Assembly: GCF_001855555.1 (NCBI RefSeq)
Contig: NZ_MKCT01000083.1
Span: forward strand, 86,181-150,180
Length of the DNA: 64,000 nucleotides
From: Chromobacterium sphagni
GTDB lineage: Bacteria > Pseudomonadota > Gammaproteobacteria > Burkholderiales > Chromobacteriaceae
Reading direction: 5' to 3'
A program made the position numbers and the translations under genes. The notes beneath the pieces are model-generated. The model worked only from the letters and a program-made list of their open reading frames with translations. It did not search any database and was not told the DNA's origin. The stretch's first letter is position 1; each line of letters opens with the position of its first letter. Positions 16,345 through 25,500 of the stretch are shown here, piece after piece.

Positions 16345-17354
16345 AGCAACCCTTCCAGTTGCAGCGCGCGGCGCGGGGCGAAGCCCTCGGCGTGGCCGTA
16401 GTAGCTGAAGATGCCTTCGAAGAACAGGATGAACGACTCGGCGACGCCGCGCATCACGCTGCGGACGCGCCGCAGTTGAACGGGCGAGAGCAGCGGCGCC
16501 TCGCGGCACAGCCGCATGAACACCGTGCTGTCATGGCCCAGCGCCACGTCCAGGCTGGCATGACGCTGAAAGGCGTCGAACATGCCGGCCGCGTATGGAT
16601 AGCACGCGCGGAGCCGGCTGTAGAATTCGTCCAGCACCGCCAGCGACTGCGGCGCCAGTCCCGGCTGCATGATCGCGAAGCTGGCGGTGTAGGCCAGTTC
16701 GCCTTCGTAGGCGTATTCGACCAGCTGGTTGATCAGCGCGCGGGTATGGGGCAGCGGCGGAGCGGCCTGGATCGAGGCCGGGTCGAGATGGCAGCGCGCC
16801 AAACCCTCCAGGAAGATGCCGCCGTGGCTCATCTCCTCGACGTAATGGCTGGCGATCGGATTGCGCAGTTGGCGCATTTCGCGAGTGTGGGCCACGCCGA
16901 GCGGCATGTAATCGTTGGCAGCATCGACGAAATGATAAAACTCGACTCCCCAGCCCAGAATTTGCGATGGGCTGCATGCGCCGGACAATACGCTGTCCCA
17001 GAACGGTTGCTCGAAGATTGGCTTGGCCCAGAAGCGCGCTTCCGCCTGCAAGGCGGCGGCGAGCTCGGCGTGACTGGCGGCGGCGGCGGCGCGCTCAAGG
17101 TCGAGCAGCAAGTCGGATTCCAGCAGCGCCTGCAATGCCGGCTCCAGCAATTGGCTAGTGTGAATGCCTTGCTGTGCAAGCAGCTCGGCCGGGCAGCCGG
17201 GCTGGCGCAGCGCTTGAATCACCGCAGCGATCTGCGGCGCCAGCAGGCTTTCCAGCAGAATCTCCTCCTCGCGGCAGGAAATCAGCACGCTAGTGTCCGC
17301 GGGCAGCGCCCGGCAGATGGGCGACAGCAAGTAACGGCGCTGGGCGATCGTCAT
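16341..17354 (-). CDS. Fusion of winged-helix (RRE/PqqD-like) domain and heme-oxygenase-like diiron oxidase domain, paralogue 2
   Basis: 337 residues, start ATG 17354 with GGGGAAGG upstream and ATGA overlap with paralogue 1. Residues ~7-88 ('YLLSPICRALPADTSVLISC...LLESDLLL') have the strand-strand-helix-helix layout of the N-terminal recognition domain found in peptide-modifying enzymes (PqqD/RRE-like). Residues ~100-330 are an all-helical HDO/PqqC-type domain with the most complete metal set of the three paralogues: E138-x-x-H141, E173-E174-x-x-H177, and H265-A-S-L-D269-x-x-x-G-H274. HDO enzymes such as UndA, BesC and CADD use such residues for a transient diiron cofactor and cleave C-C or C-N bonds with O2. 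This is the likeliest active oxidase of the operon. Confidence 0.72.
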   Translation of the reverse strand: MTIAQRRYLLSPICRALPADTSVLISCREEEILLESLLAPQIAAVIQALRQPGCPAELLAQQGIHTSQLLEPALQALLESDLLLDLERAAAAASHAELAAALQAEARFWAKPIFEQPFWDSVLSGACSPSQILGWGVEFYHFVDAANDYMPLGVAHTREMRQLRNPIASHYVEEMSHGGIFLEGLARCHLDPASIQAAPPLPHTRALINQLVEYAYEGELAYTASFAIMQPGLAPQSLAVLDEFYSRLRACYPYAAGMFDAFQRHASLDVALGHDSTVFMRLCREAPLLSPVQLRRVRSVMRGVAESFILFFEGIFSYYGHAEGFAPRRALQLEGLL

Positions 17355-18352
17355 GCCCTTCCCCTGTATATGCGCAGCGCCCGCAACGGAAAGGCGTCGG
17401 CGGATTGGTAGAACTTGAGGATGTCGTCCGACCACATTTCCAGCGTCTCGACCAGCGCGTAGGCATCGCGCAGCGCGGCCAGAGCGCGTTCCAGCGGAAT
17501 CGGCCCGGTCAGCCGCACCACTTTTTCCACAAAATCTCCATGGCCGTAATCCTCGTCCAGCAGCGCGTGGTCGGCCATCGGCTGCACCGCCGCTCGCTGG
17601 TCGCCGTCATAAAACCGGGCAATCTGGTCGAAGAACAGGTGTGCGGCTTCACGGTCGCGTCCGGTAGACTCCAGAAATCCCGAGCAGGCGGCATAGCGCA
17701 GGCAGTCGCGCCGCGCCGCCGCCCGCATCAGGTTCTGGATGGCGCGGGTGGAAGGCAGTGGTTGCAGCTGCGCCCGCAGCTCGGGACCGATATCCAGCGC
17801 ATCCAGCGAATGTTCGAAGAAGGCGTAGTGATCCCATTCCTCGACGAAGTGCTGGGAGAAAATGGCGCGGATGGCGCGGTTCTCGGTGTGGGCGATCGCC
17901 ATCGGCAGCCTGTCCATCACATTCTCGATGAAGAACCAGGACTCGATGACCCAGCCGATGAATACCGGCCGTGGCAGGCTGCCCGCAGTGAGGCCCCGCC
18001 ACAATGGGTGGGAGAACAGCCGGGGCTTCCAGTGGGAGTACAGGCGGCGGCAGGCGGCGGCGAAAGCTTGCGGTTCTACGGCGGAGTCGACGCGCGCGCG
18101 GCCCTGATGCAGCGCGCCCAGCTCGGTCAGCTGGTCGACGATGGCGCGCAGCGTGTCAGCCGCCAGGCCGCTGATCCTGCCGGCAGTGTGGATGTCGGTC
18201 AGCCCGTTCAGCGAGGCCATCGCCTGCTGTAGCCGGGCGGGCGAAGACCCGGACAGGGTGAACACGGTGTCTTCGATTTCCACTTCCAGCGCCTGGCCGA
18301 CGATGTTCAGCCGCGCATCGGCGCGCAGCAGCGGCAGTTCAGTGGTTGACAT
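17351..18352 (-). CDS. Fusion of winged-helix (RRE/PqqD-like) domain and heme-oxygenase-like diiron oxidase domain, paralogue 1
   Basis: 333 residues, first enzyme after the small peptide gene (79-base gap containing a hairpin); start ATG 18352 preceded by GGGAACC. Residues ~7-84 ('LLRADARLNIVGQALEVEIEDTVFTL' followed by two helices ending 'QLTELGALHQ') resemble the RiPP recognition/PqqD-like fold. The rest is the helical HDO/TenA-PqqC domain: E137-S-W-F140 (Phe where paralogue 2 has His), E171-E172-x-x-H175, H262-A-L-L-D266-x-x-x-G-H271. The shared motif H-A-x-L-D-x-x-x-G-H links it to paralogues 2 and 3. With one candidate ligand replaced, it may bind peptide or act as a partner subunit rather than as a full oxidase (inference). 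Confidence 0.7.
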   Translation of the reverse strand: MSTTELPLLRADARLNIVGQALEVEIEDTVFTLSGSSPARLQQAMASLNGLTDIHTAGRISGLAADTLRAIVDQLTELGALHQGRARVDSAVEPQAFAAACRRLYSHWKPRLFSHPLWRGLTAGSLPRPVFIGWVIESWFFIENVMDRLPMAIAHTENRAIRAIFSQHFVEEWDHYAFFEHSLDALDIGPELRAQLQPLPSTRAIQNLMRAAARRDCLRYAACSGFLESTGRDREAAHLFFDQIARFYDGDQRAAVQPMADHALLDEDYGHGDFVEKVVRLTGPIPLERALAALRDAYALVETLEMWSDDILKFYQSADAFPLRALRIYRGRA

Positions 18353-18392
18353 GATGGTTCCCGGCAAGTTGGCTTGGCAAGAAGAGGAAGCA

Positions 18393-18415
18393 GGCGGGCA
18401 AGCGGACTGCCCGCC
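18393..18415 (-). terminator. Intercistronic hairpin between peptide gene and first enzyme gene
   Basis: A perfect 8-bp G/C stem (GGCGGGCA at 18393-18400, TGCCCGCC at 18408-18415, 7-base loop) lies 17 bases after the peptide stop. It is followed on the minus strand by a pyrimidine-rich stretch without a full T-run. Such elements often let a precursor gene be expressed more than the downstream enzymes, by partial termination or mRNA stabilisation. Confidence 0.6.
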
Positions 18416-18431
18416 CACCCGCGCGGCCGAC

Positions 18432-18617
18432 TTACTTGACAATCACGCCAACAACCGAGAGCGCGCTGGTTGGCCGCTTCTTGCTCACCTGAACGGTGAT
18501 CTCGTTACCCAGTTTTTCCGGATCGCTTTCCACGATCCGAACATGGCTGGAGGTTCCCTTGGGGACGTGGATCAGGACTTCTTTTTCGTCCAGAGGCTTG
18601 CGTACGGGGTCTGTCAT
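18432..18617 (-). CDS. 61-residue peptide, candidate precursor or carrier of the HDO operon
   Basis: A short gene with an excellent AAAGGAG ribosome binding site 6-7 bases before ATG 18617 and its own upstream promoter, heading the operon. The product is hydrophilic and rich in Lys, Val, Asp/Glu and Pro, with no Cys, no Trp and no signal peptide. The first ~45 residues ('MTDPVRKPLDEKEVLIHV' through 'NEITVQVSKKR') look like a leader or small beta-rich unit. The tail 'PTSALSVVGVIVK' is hydrophobic and ends in Lys. I do not recognise a family. Size, position and strong translation signals fit a RiPP precursor or a peptide scaffold; a small regulatory or accessory protein is the alternative. Confidence 0.65.
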   Translation of the reverse strand: MTDPVRKPLDEKEVLIHVPKGTSSHVRIVESDPEKLGNEITVQVSKKRPTSALSVVGVIVK

Positions 18618-18734
18618 GGCAACTCCTTTGAAAAAGGCTATGTTGCGGAAGAACGGCTAAGCCGTAGGTGAATCGGGCGGGAGGTTCGTTTGCATTTGGC
18701 ATGCGAGCCCGCCGGGCGCTGCTACTGCAATTGA

Positions 18735-18762
18735 GTGATAGAGGTGGGGCGAAAAATGTCAA
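18735..18762 (-). promoter_or_regulatory. Promoter of the HDO/peptide operon
   Basis: On the minus strand a consensus TTGACA (18762-18757) is followed after 16 bp by TATCAC (18740-18735). Start would be near 18727, giving a ~110-base leader before the peptide ATG. The region just upstream is AT-rich. Confidence 0.55.
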
Positions 18763-19503
18763 GGGAATTAATTTGTAATCATTTGGATGGTAATTGGCTG
18801 GGATTTTGCCCCGACCGCGGCGCGGGTCTGCCGGATCGGCGCAGGCCATGCCGCCGATTGATCCTGAGGCCGGCGATTCCCGCGCCGCCCATCCAGTGGG
18901 GAATCCAGATGCCACGCGTCGCGGACCCCACTACAGCGTGTGGCTGGAGGGCTGTCGCCAAACCGCGCGGCATGACGTGAAGCGTCTGGGGGGATGGCCC
19001 TGGGGCCTTCAAGGCCAAGACCGGCGCGAAGGCGGGCTCGGTGATTTTGCGACGTCATGCTGGTAATTAAGACAGTTTTTCATGTCGAGCTGCCTGAGCG
19101 CAGCCAAGAGCCGGCTTGGCGGTCAAGCCATCGCCTATTCAATCTGCTTGGCGCCCTGCGGCGGCCGTCTATGCGAAAATGGCATGACCAGCCTACGAAA
19201 ATCCGAGCGAGGTCACGCGGGATTGTCGTGGCGGGCGGCCATGTCTACGGTAGCGCGTCCATTCCGGAGAGTCTTTTGGGTGGCGGCGGTTTCCGGTCCG
19301 GCTTGTGGATCGCGGCAGGTTCACCCGTGGATGCCGCGCGGCGCCGTCGCTCCAAAAAGCGCAGCGTGGCATGTCCGCAGCAAGCGGCTCAAGATGGCGA
19401 ATATTGAGCGATTGGCGGCCAAGCAGCAGGCTCTGGCATCTTGCGATGCCAGAATCTTTACGCAAGGCGATGCGAACTGCCGCGCATCAGCCGGACGGCA
19501 GGC
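18763..19503. other. Unexplained intergenic region
   Basis: About 740 bases without a supportable gene. Open frames on both strands here have no recognisable similarity, no convincing ribosome binding sites and codon composition unlike the neighbours. A 9-bp hairpin (TCTGGCATC at 19432-19440, GATGCCAGA at 19445-19453) lies 51 bases past the nrdJ stop and may mark its 3' end, but it has no T-run on the minus strand. The region may hold decayed sequence or an unannotated RNA. Confidence 0.4.
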
Positions 19504-22359
19504 TCAGCCGCAGGCCCCCACGTGGCCGCAGGCGGTGCAGAACTCGCAGCCGTCCTTCTTGATCAGCGCGTGGTTGCCGCATTCCGGGCAAGGCTTGCCG
19601 GCCAGCGGTTTCAGCGGCGCGGCTGCTTCCATGGCGAACAGGTCGCTCTGCTCCGGCGCCATCACCCCCATTTCCTCCACCGGCACGCCTTCTTCGGTGA
19701 GCACGCCCAGCATCGCGTAGCGGTGGATGGTCAGGCGGGCTAGATAGGCGACGGTGGACGGCCAGCTCTGCGACTTTTCCAGGCTGGGGATGCGGGCGAA
19801 GAAGTCGCCTTGCGGTTCGGCGTAGTTCAACAGCTTGCGCAGTTTCAGGCCTATCCAGGCCGGGTCTATCACCCGCATGTCCAGGCTCAGCATCTTGCAC
19901 AGGCCGTCCAGCTCGCGCGGATAGGCGCCGGCCAGCCACACCGAGTACGGCCGGCGCTTGCCGTTGGGCAGGATCAGCTCCTTGATGAACAGCACGAAGT
20001 CGTCGCCGGTTTGCGGGTTGACCACGTCCACCGACCAGCTCATGGTGCCGTCGCTGCCGGATTTCGGCTCCTTGCGCGCGAACAGCGCGTCCATCACCGG
20101 CGTGGCTTCGCCGGCTTCCAGGGTCAGCGCGCCCAACTGCTCGACGCGGTGGCGCACCACCTGGCCCAGCGCGGCGGCGGCGGAGGTGGCGTGGACGGTT
20201 CTGTCGCCCAGCTGGAACTGGTAGCGCTTGTCGCCGTTGGTGCGCGACAGCGCGTCCAGTTTGGCCGCCAGCCAGGCGCGGTCGCGGCAGCGCATGTCCA
20301 TCGACAGCGTCTTGGCGATGGCGGACAGGCCGCGCTGCACCTCGGTGGCGTTGACCCAGCATTCGAACGGCGTGGCGCGGCCGTTTTCCATATGGCCGAC
20401 CACCACGGCGAAGTGGCCGGCGTCGCCTTCCACCATGAAGGTCCACGACGGGTTGCCCTCCTTCAGCTTGGGACGGTTCGGCCATTTCAGGCTGGACAAG
20501 GCCGGCGTGGGCGCGGTGTTGAGGGTGACGCGGCGGTCCGGGTCGCCGTCGCCGCTGCCGGACAGGTCTTGCGGCGCGGCGGCGATCTGGGCCGGCTCCA
20601 CCGACAGCACCGAGCCCAGCACATTGTTGGGGCGGTAGGTGGTGATGCCCTTCAGGCCGGCGCGCCAGGCTTCCAGGTACAGGGTTTCGAAGTCCTCGAA
20701 CGGATAGTCGGCCGGGACGTTGACGGTTTTGGAGATGGCGGTGTCGACATAGGGGGCGACGGCGGCCACCATCCGCATGTGGTCGAGCGCGCTCATCTCC
20801 AGCGCCGAGACGAAGTAGTCGGGCAGGCGGGCGGTATCGCCGCCCTGCATCCGCCACACGCGGTAGGCGTGGTCTTCCACCAGGTATTCCTGCTGGCTGC
20901 CGTCGGCCATCCGCTTCTTGCGGGTGTAGAACCAGGAGAACGGCGGCTCGATGCCGTTGGAGGCGTTGTCGGCGAAGGCCAGCGAGATGGTGCCGGTGGG
21001 GGCGATGGACAGCAGATGCGAATTGCGGATGCCGTGTTTGCGTATCCTGGCCTGGATCTTGTCCGGCAGTCGGCTGGCGCAGTGCGGCGCGGCCAGGTAT
21101 TGGTCGGCGTCGAACAGGGGGAAGGGGCCTTTTTCTACGGCGAGGTCAACCGAGGCGTCGTAGGCGGCGTCGCGCATGCTTTCTGCGATGCGGGCGGCGA
21201 AGCGGCGGCCTTCCTCGCTGTCGTAGCGTATCTTCAGCATGATCAAAGCGTCGCCAAGGCCGGTGAAGCCCAGGCCGACGCGGCGCTTGTTCATCGCCTC
21301 GCGCTGCTGCTCAGGCAAGGGCCACACGGTCAGGTCCAGCACATTGTCCAGCATCCGGATCGAGGTGCGCACCACTTTCTCGAACGATTTGAAGTCGAAA
21401 TGGGCCTTGTCGCCGAACGGCGCGCGCACGTGGCGGGCGAGGTTGATCGATCCCAGGTCGCAGCAGCCGTAGTCCGGCAGCGGCTGTTCGCCGCAGGGGT
21501 TGGTGGACTCTATCACCTCGCAATAGGACAGGTTGTTGTCCTGATTGATGCGGGTCATGAACAGCACGCCGGGCTCGGCGTGGTCGTAGGTGGAGGCCAT
21601 GATCTGCCGCCACAGCTCGCGGGCGCGCACGCTGCGGTACACCCATAGGCCGTCCTCGCGCTGGAAGCTGTCCGGAAAGGCGCTGGAGGCCGGCTCCACC
21701 GCGTGGGTCAGCTGCCAGTCGGCGTCGGCTTCCACCGCCTGCATGAAGGCGTCGGACACGCCGACTGAGATGTTGAAGTTTTTCAGGTCGCCCTGGTCCT
21801 TGGCGTGGATGAAGGCCTCCACGTCAGGGTGGCTGATGTCCAGCACGCCCATCTGCGCGCCGCGGCGCGCGCCGGCCGATTCCACCGTCTCGCAGCTGCG
21901 GTCGAACACCCGCATATACGACACCGGGCCGGAGGCGCGGCTGTCGGTGCCCTTCACCCGCGCACCCCTGGGGCGGATGCGCGAGAAGTTGTAGCCGACG
22001 CCGCCGCCGCGGCGCATGGTTTCCGCCGCCTGCAGCAAGGCCTGGTAGATGCCAACCTTGCCGTCCTCGGTCTCCGACACCGAATCGCCCACCGGCTGCA
22101 CGAAGCAGTTGATCAGCGTGGCCCTGAGGTCGGTGCCGGCGGCGGAATTGATGCGGCCGCCGGGGATGAAGCCGTGGTCCAGCGCTTCGAAAAACAGCGG
22201 CTCGAAGCGGGCCGGGTCTTTTTCCAATGCCGCCAGCGCGCGGGCGACGCGGCGGCGGACTTCGCTGACGCTTTGTTCGCCGTTCTTGGCGTATTTTTCC
22301 AGCAACACCTCGCGTGAGATGTCCTGCTCCGCCATGGCGGCGATGTTTTCCTGCTGCAT
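19504..22359 (-). CDS. nrdJ: Adenosylcobalamin-dependent (class II) ribonucleoside-diphosphate reductase
   Basis: 951 residues. After a short N-terminus ('[26 protein letters not shown]') the ten-stranded barrel domain carries 'GGRINSAAG', '[10 protein letters not shown]', '[16 protein letters not shown]', '[11 protein letters not shown]', the active-site '[24 protein letters not shown]' with catalytic Cys/Asn/Glu residues, and '[22 protein letters not shown]'. The C-terminus ends in a Cys-rich '[28 protein letters not shown]' tail that supplies redox Cys/zinc ribbon. It makes deoxyribonucleotides with coenzyme B12 and works with or without oxygen. Start ATG 22359 (MQQENIAAM); the extension to 22437 overlaps regulatory DNA. 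Two NrdR boxes lie upstream. Confidence 0.95.
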   Translation of the reverse strand: MQQENIAAMAEQDISREVLLEKYAKNGEQSVSEVRRRVARALAALEKDPARFEPLFFEALDHGFIPGGRINSAAGTDLRATLINCFVQPVGDSVSETEDGKVGIYQALLQAAETMRRGGGVGYNFSRIRPRGARVKGTDSRASGPVSYMRVFDRSCETVESAGARRGAQMGVLDISHPDVEAFIHAKDQGDLKNFNISVGVSDAFMQAVEADADWQLTHAVEPASSAFPDSFQREDGLWVYRSVRARELWRQIMASTYDHAEPGVLFMTRINQDNNLSYCEVIESTNPCGEQPLPDYGCCDLGSINLARHVRAPFGDKAHFDFKSFEKVVRTSIRMLDNVLDLTVWPLPEQQREAMNKRRVGLGFTGLGDALIMLKIRYDSEEGRRFAARIAESMRDAAYDASVDLAVEKGPFPLFDADQYLAAPHCASRLPDKIQARIRKHGIRNSHLLSIAPTGTISLAFADNASNGIEPPFSWFYTRKKRMADGSQQEYLVEDHAYRVWRMQGGDTARLPDYFVSALEMSALDHMRMVAAVAPYVDTAISKTVNVPADYPFEDFETLYLEAWRAGLKGITTYRPNNVLGSVLSVEPAQIAAAPQDLSGSGDGDPDRRVTLNTAPTPALSSLKWPNRPKLKEGNPSWTFMVEGDAGHFAVVVGHMENGRATPFECWVNATEVQRGLSAIAKTLSMDMRCRDRAWLAAKLDALSRTNGDKRYQFQLGDRTVHATSAAAALGQVVRHRVEQLGALTLEAGEATPVMDALFARKEPKSGSDGTMSWSVDVVNPQTGDDFVLFIKELILPNGKRRPYSVWLAGAYPRELDGLCKMLSLDMRVIDPAWIGLKLRKLLNYAEPQGDFFARIPSLEKSQSWPSTVAYLARLTIHRYAMLGVLTEEGVPVEEMGVMAPEQSDLFAMEAAAPLKPLAGKPCPECGNHALIKKDGCEFCTACGHVGACG

Positions 22360-22433
22360 GGAGCGCTCATCCTTACTGATGCGGTGTTCGACGACGGCGG
22401 CATGTCCGAATCGGCATGAAAAAACGGCGTAGC

Positions 22434-22481
22434 ACACTATATGTTGTTACGCCGTTGCCATTTAAAGCGCAAGTATTGTGT
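22434..22481 (-). promoter_or_regulatory. Tandem NrdR boxes upstream of nrdJ
   Basis: Box 1 at 22434-22449 reads ACACTATATGTTGTTA and agrees with the NrdR consensus (ACACwATATATwGTGT) at 13 of 16 positions. Box 2 at 22466-22481 has a strong right half (TATTGTGT) and about 10 of 16 matches. The boxes start 32 bp apart, the three-turn spacing known for NrdR sites. A minus-strand TATAAT (22500-22495) lies just upstream, so bound NrdR would sit over the start of transcription. Box 1 also lies between inverted 9-mers (22423-22431 and 22448-22456). Confidence 0.72.
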
Positions 22482-22524
22482 TTGTGCCGCTTTGATTATA
22501 GCGCGGTCACGGTCGGGCCTACGC

Positions 22525-25500
22525 TTACTTGGCGGTGATTTTCACCGCCAGTTCCACGCCGTCGCGGTTGGCCGAGGTCTTTTGCGGCGCGTCCAGCGTC
22601 ACCCGCTCGGCGAGGTCGGGCGCATGGCGCAGCATCACCTTGCGGGCGTTGGCGCCGCGTAGTTCGGCCAGTTTCACCAGGTCGGCCTGGCTCACTTTTT
22701 CGGCCGCCAGCATCTCGTCGCGCAACAGCTTGGCCAAGGCCTCGCCGGACGGGCCGCCCGGCTTCAGCGTGTGGCCCAGCAGCTTGAGCCGGCCGATGCG
22801 CTGGCCGTAGACGGTTTTGATCGCGGACTGGGTCTGCGCGTCCTTCAGGTCCAGTGACGGCAGCGGCTCGTCGTCCATCGGCGCGTGGCCGGCGGCGGCC
22901 AGCACGGCGGAGTCGATGCGGGCGCGCGCCAGCTGCTTGCCATCCTCGTCAGACGCGTAGCCGCCGGAGATCGCCAGCTGCATCTTGGGCCGCTTGGCCA
23001 TCAATCCCGCCACCTTGTCCAGCTTCTCGCGCTCTGGCGGGCTGACATGGGCCTCGCCGGCGACGAAGCGGATGTCGTCGAAGCCGTCGCCGCCCAACAG
23101 CGCGCCCAGCGCGCGGAACGGCGCGGTGACCACCTTGGTGACGATGTTGACGAAGGCCTTCCATATCACCTGGCCGTAGCTGAATTGCGGATCGTCCAGG
23201 CTGCCGGCGACCGGCAGGTCCAGGTCGATGCGGCCGTTGCTGTCTTCCAGCAGCGCCACCGCCAGCCGCAAGGGCAGATGGGGCGACTTGTCGCCTTTCA
23301 GCTCGTCTCCCAGCTGGATCGAGTCGATCACGATGCGGTTTTCGCCCTTGAGCTGGCGGTGCTCCAGCAGATAGCGCAGCTCCAGCGACAAGCGGCCGTC
23401 CTTCACCTGCCAGCCGGCGAAATTCATCGAATAGGGGTTGAGGTTGTTCAGCGCCAGGTTGTGGAAGTCCAGACGGATGTCGGTGCTGTCGGTGGGAGAC
23501 AGCGGCGACAGCGCGCCGCGCACCTTCACTTCACCGTATTGGTCCACCGCGCCGTCCAGCGTGATGCGACCGCGGCCGCCGGCGCGGGTGGACAGGTTCT
23601 GGATGCTGCCGCGCAGATGGTGCATGCGGGTGGCGAAATCCGGGGTCATGCCGTGGTCGGCGAATTCCACCGCGCCGTTCTGCACGTGGATGCTGTGCAC
23701 GTCCACTTGCGGCAGCGGGGCCGCTTTGCCGCTGCCGGCCGGTTTGACCGGCGGGATGCGGCTGGCGAAGATCTGCTGCCAGTTGAGGCGGCGCTGCGGA
23801 TCGAGGATCAGTCGGGCGCGCGGCTGGTCCAGCCGCACGTCGTTGATGTTCACTTTCAGCGGCATGCCTTGCACCTGCAGCCGGCTGAGGCTCAGATTAT
23901 TCCAGCCCAGCAGCGGCAGCGCCTCGCCCGGCTCCTGCAGCGCCATCTTGGCTAGTTTCAGTTGGCCGGCCAGCTTCCATTGCGTAGCGGAGGCGGCGTG
24001 CAGCTGCAGGTCGGTGGATAGCGCGCCGCCGGAGAGTTTGAGCGGCGTGCCGGACAGCGCGTATGGTGCCAGCGGGGCGATGGGCAGCGCGTCAAGCCGG
24101 ATGCGGCCATGGACGGACTGCTGGTCCGGATTCAGATCCAGCTTGACGGCCAGGCGGCCGTTGCCCATCCGTCCGTTCAGGTCCAGCCCCAGTTGCTGGC
24201 CATCCTGGGTGGCCAGCAGGCCGGATAACTGGTCCACGCCCAGCGTCAGCGGCTTGGGCAGCGCCAGATCGCGCCAGCTCAGCCCGCTGTCTTCCAGCTT
24301 GATTGCCGGGTAGGACAGCTTCCAGGCTGCCGCCTTGTCGGTTTTGTCCGTCTTGACGGCTTTTTGCGGGCGCTGAGCCAGCAGTTGCTGCAACTGCAGC
24401 TGGCCGTTGCGCTCGCGCTGCAGCGCCAGTTGCATGCCGCGCAGCGTGACATCGCCCGGTTTCAATTGCCGGAGTTTAAGGTCGATCAGCGACGGGGCCA
24501 ACTCGGCGTCTGCCAGCGTCAGCCAGGGAGGGCCGCCGGCCGCGCCCAGCTTGAGATTGGCCAGGCTCAGGCCCAGGTCGTTCAGCTGCAGGCCGTGTTC
24601 CGGGCTGAGCGATATCCTGGCTTGCAGCTGCGGCATGTCGGTTTGCAGCTGCATCGGCTTGAGGTAAACGCCGTCGCGCCATTCGCCGTGCCATCGATTG
24701 AAGCGGAGGCTGTCCACCTTGACCAGCCAGGGCGAGGGCTGGGCCGGTTTGGCCGCGGGTTTTGCCGGCTGGGCGGAGGGCAGCGCCCGCAGCCAGTCCA
24801 CCCCGCCGTTGGCGTCGCGGCCGGCGCTGACCCGGCCCTGGTTCAGCTCCACCTTGGCGATGGTCAGCAGCGAGCGGGACAGGTCCAATGCGCCGCCTTC
24901 CACTTTCAGTTCGGGCAGATGCAACTCGCCGCCGCCGCCGGGCGCGCGCAGCGTCAGCTGTTTGAGGCTGGCGCTGAGGGGGGAGATGGTGAGGTCCGGC
25001 CTGCTGCCGTTCATCTCAAACTGGTAGCGGGCATAGACCGACAATGCGCCTTGCGGTTTTTCCACCGAGAAATAGGGGCGGACGTAGTCCCAGATCGACG
25101 CCAGCGGCAGGCCCTGCATGCTGGCCTCGCCGCTCGATTGCAGCGGCTGCAGCCGCATGCTGCCTTTCCAGTCGAAGCGGCCGCCGCCTTCCAGCTCGGC
25201 GTGCAGCGCGTAGCGGCCGTTTTCCGCCAGCGTGGACAGGTCGGTCAGGCTGAGGTTGATCGGCATCAGGCGGAAACGCTCATGCTTGCCGTCGTTATGA
25301 TCGTTCAGCCGGACCTGGCCGTCGCGCAGATTGAGCGCGGTGATTTTCAGCCGCGGCAACTTTTCCGGCGCCGAGCCGTCTTCCAGTTTGGGCGGGCCGG
25401 ACAGGTCCGCCGCCAGTTTTTCCCAGTTCCATTGGCCGTCCGCTCCGCGTTCCAGCCACAGCTTCGGGCTGTCCAGCGTGAATTCGCTGGCTTGCCAGCG

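Noticed and set aside
22360..22524. Cobalamin riboswitch upstream of the B12-dependent reductase
   Set aside because: The 165-base gap is too short for a full B12 riboswitch and no B12-box-like sequence was seen; NrdR boxes explain it better.
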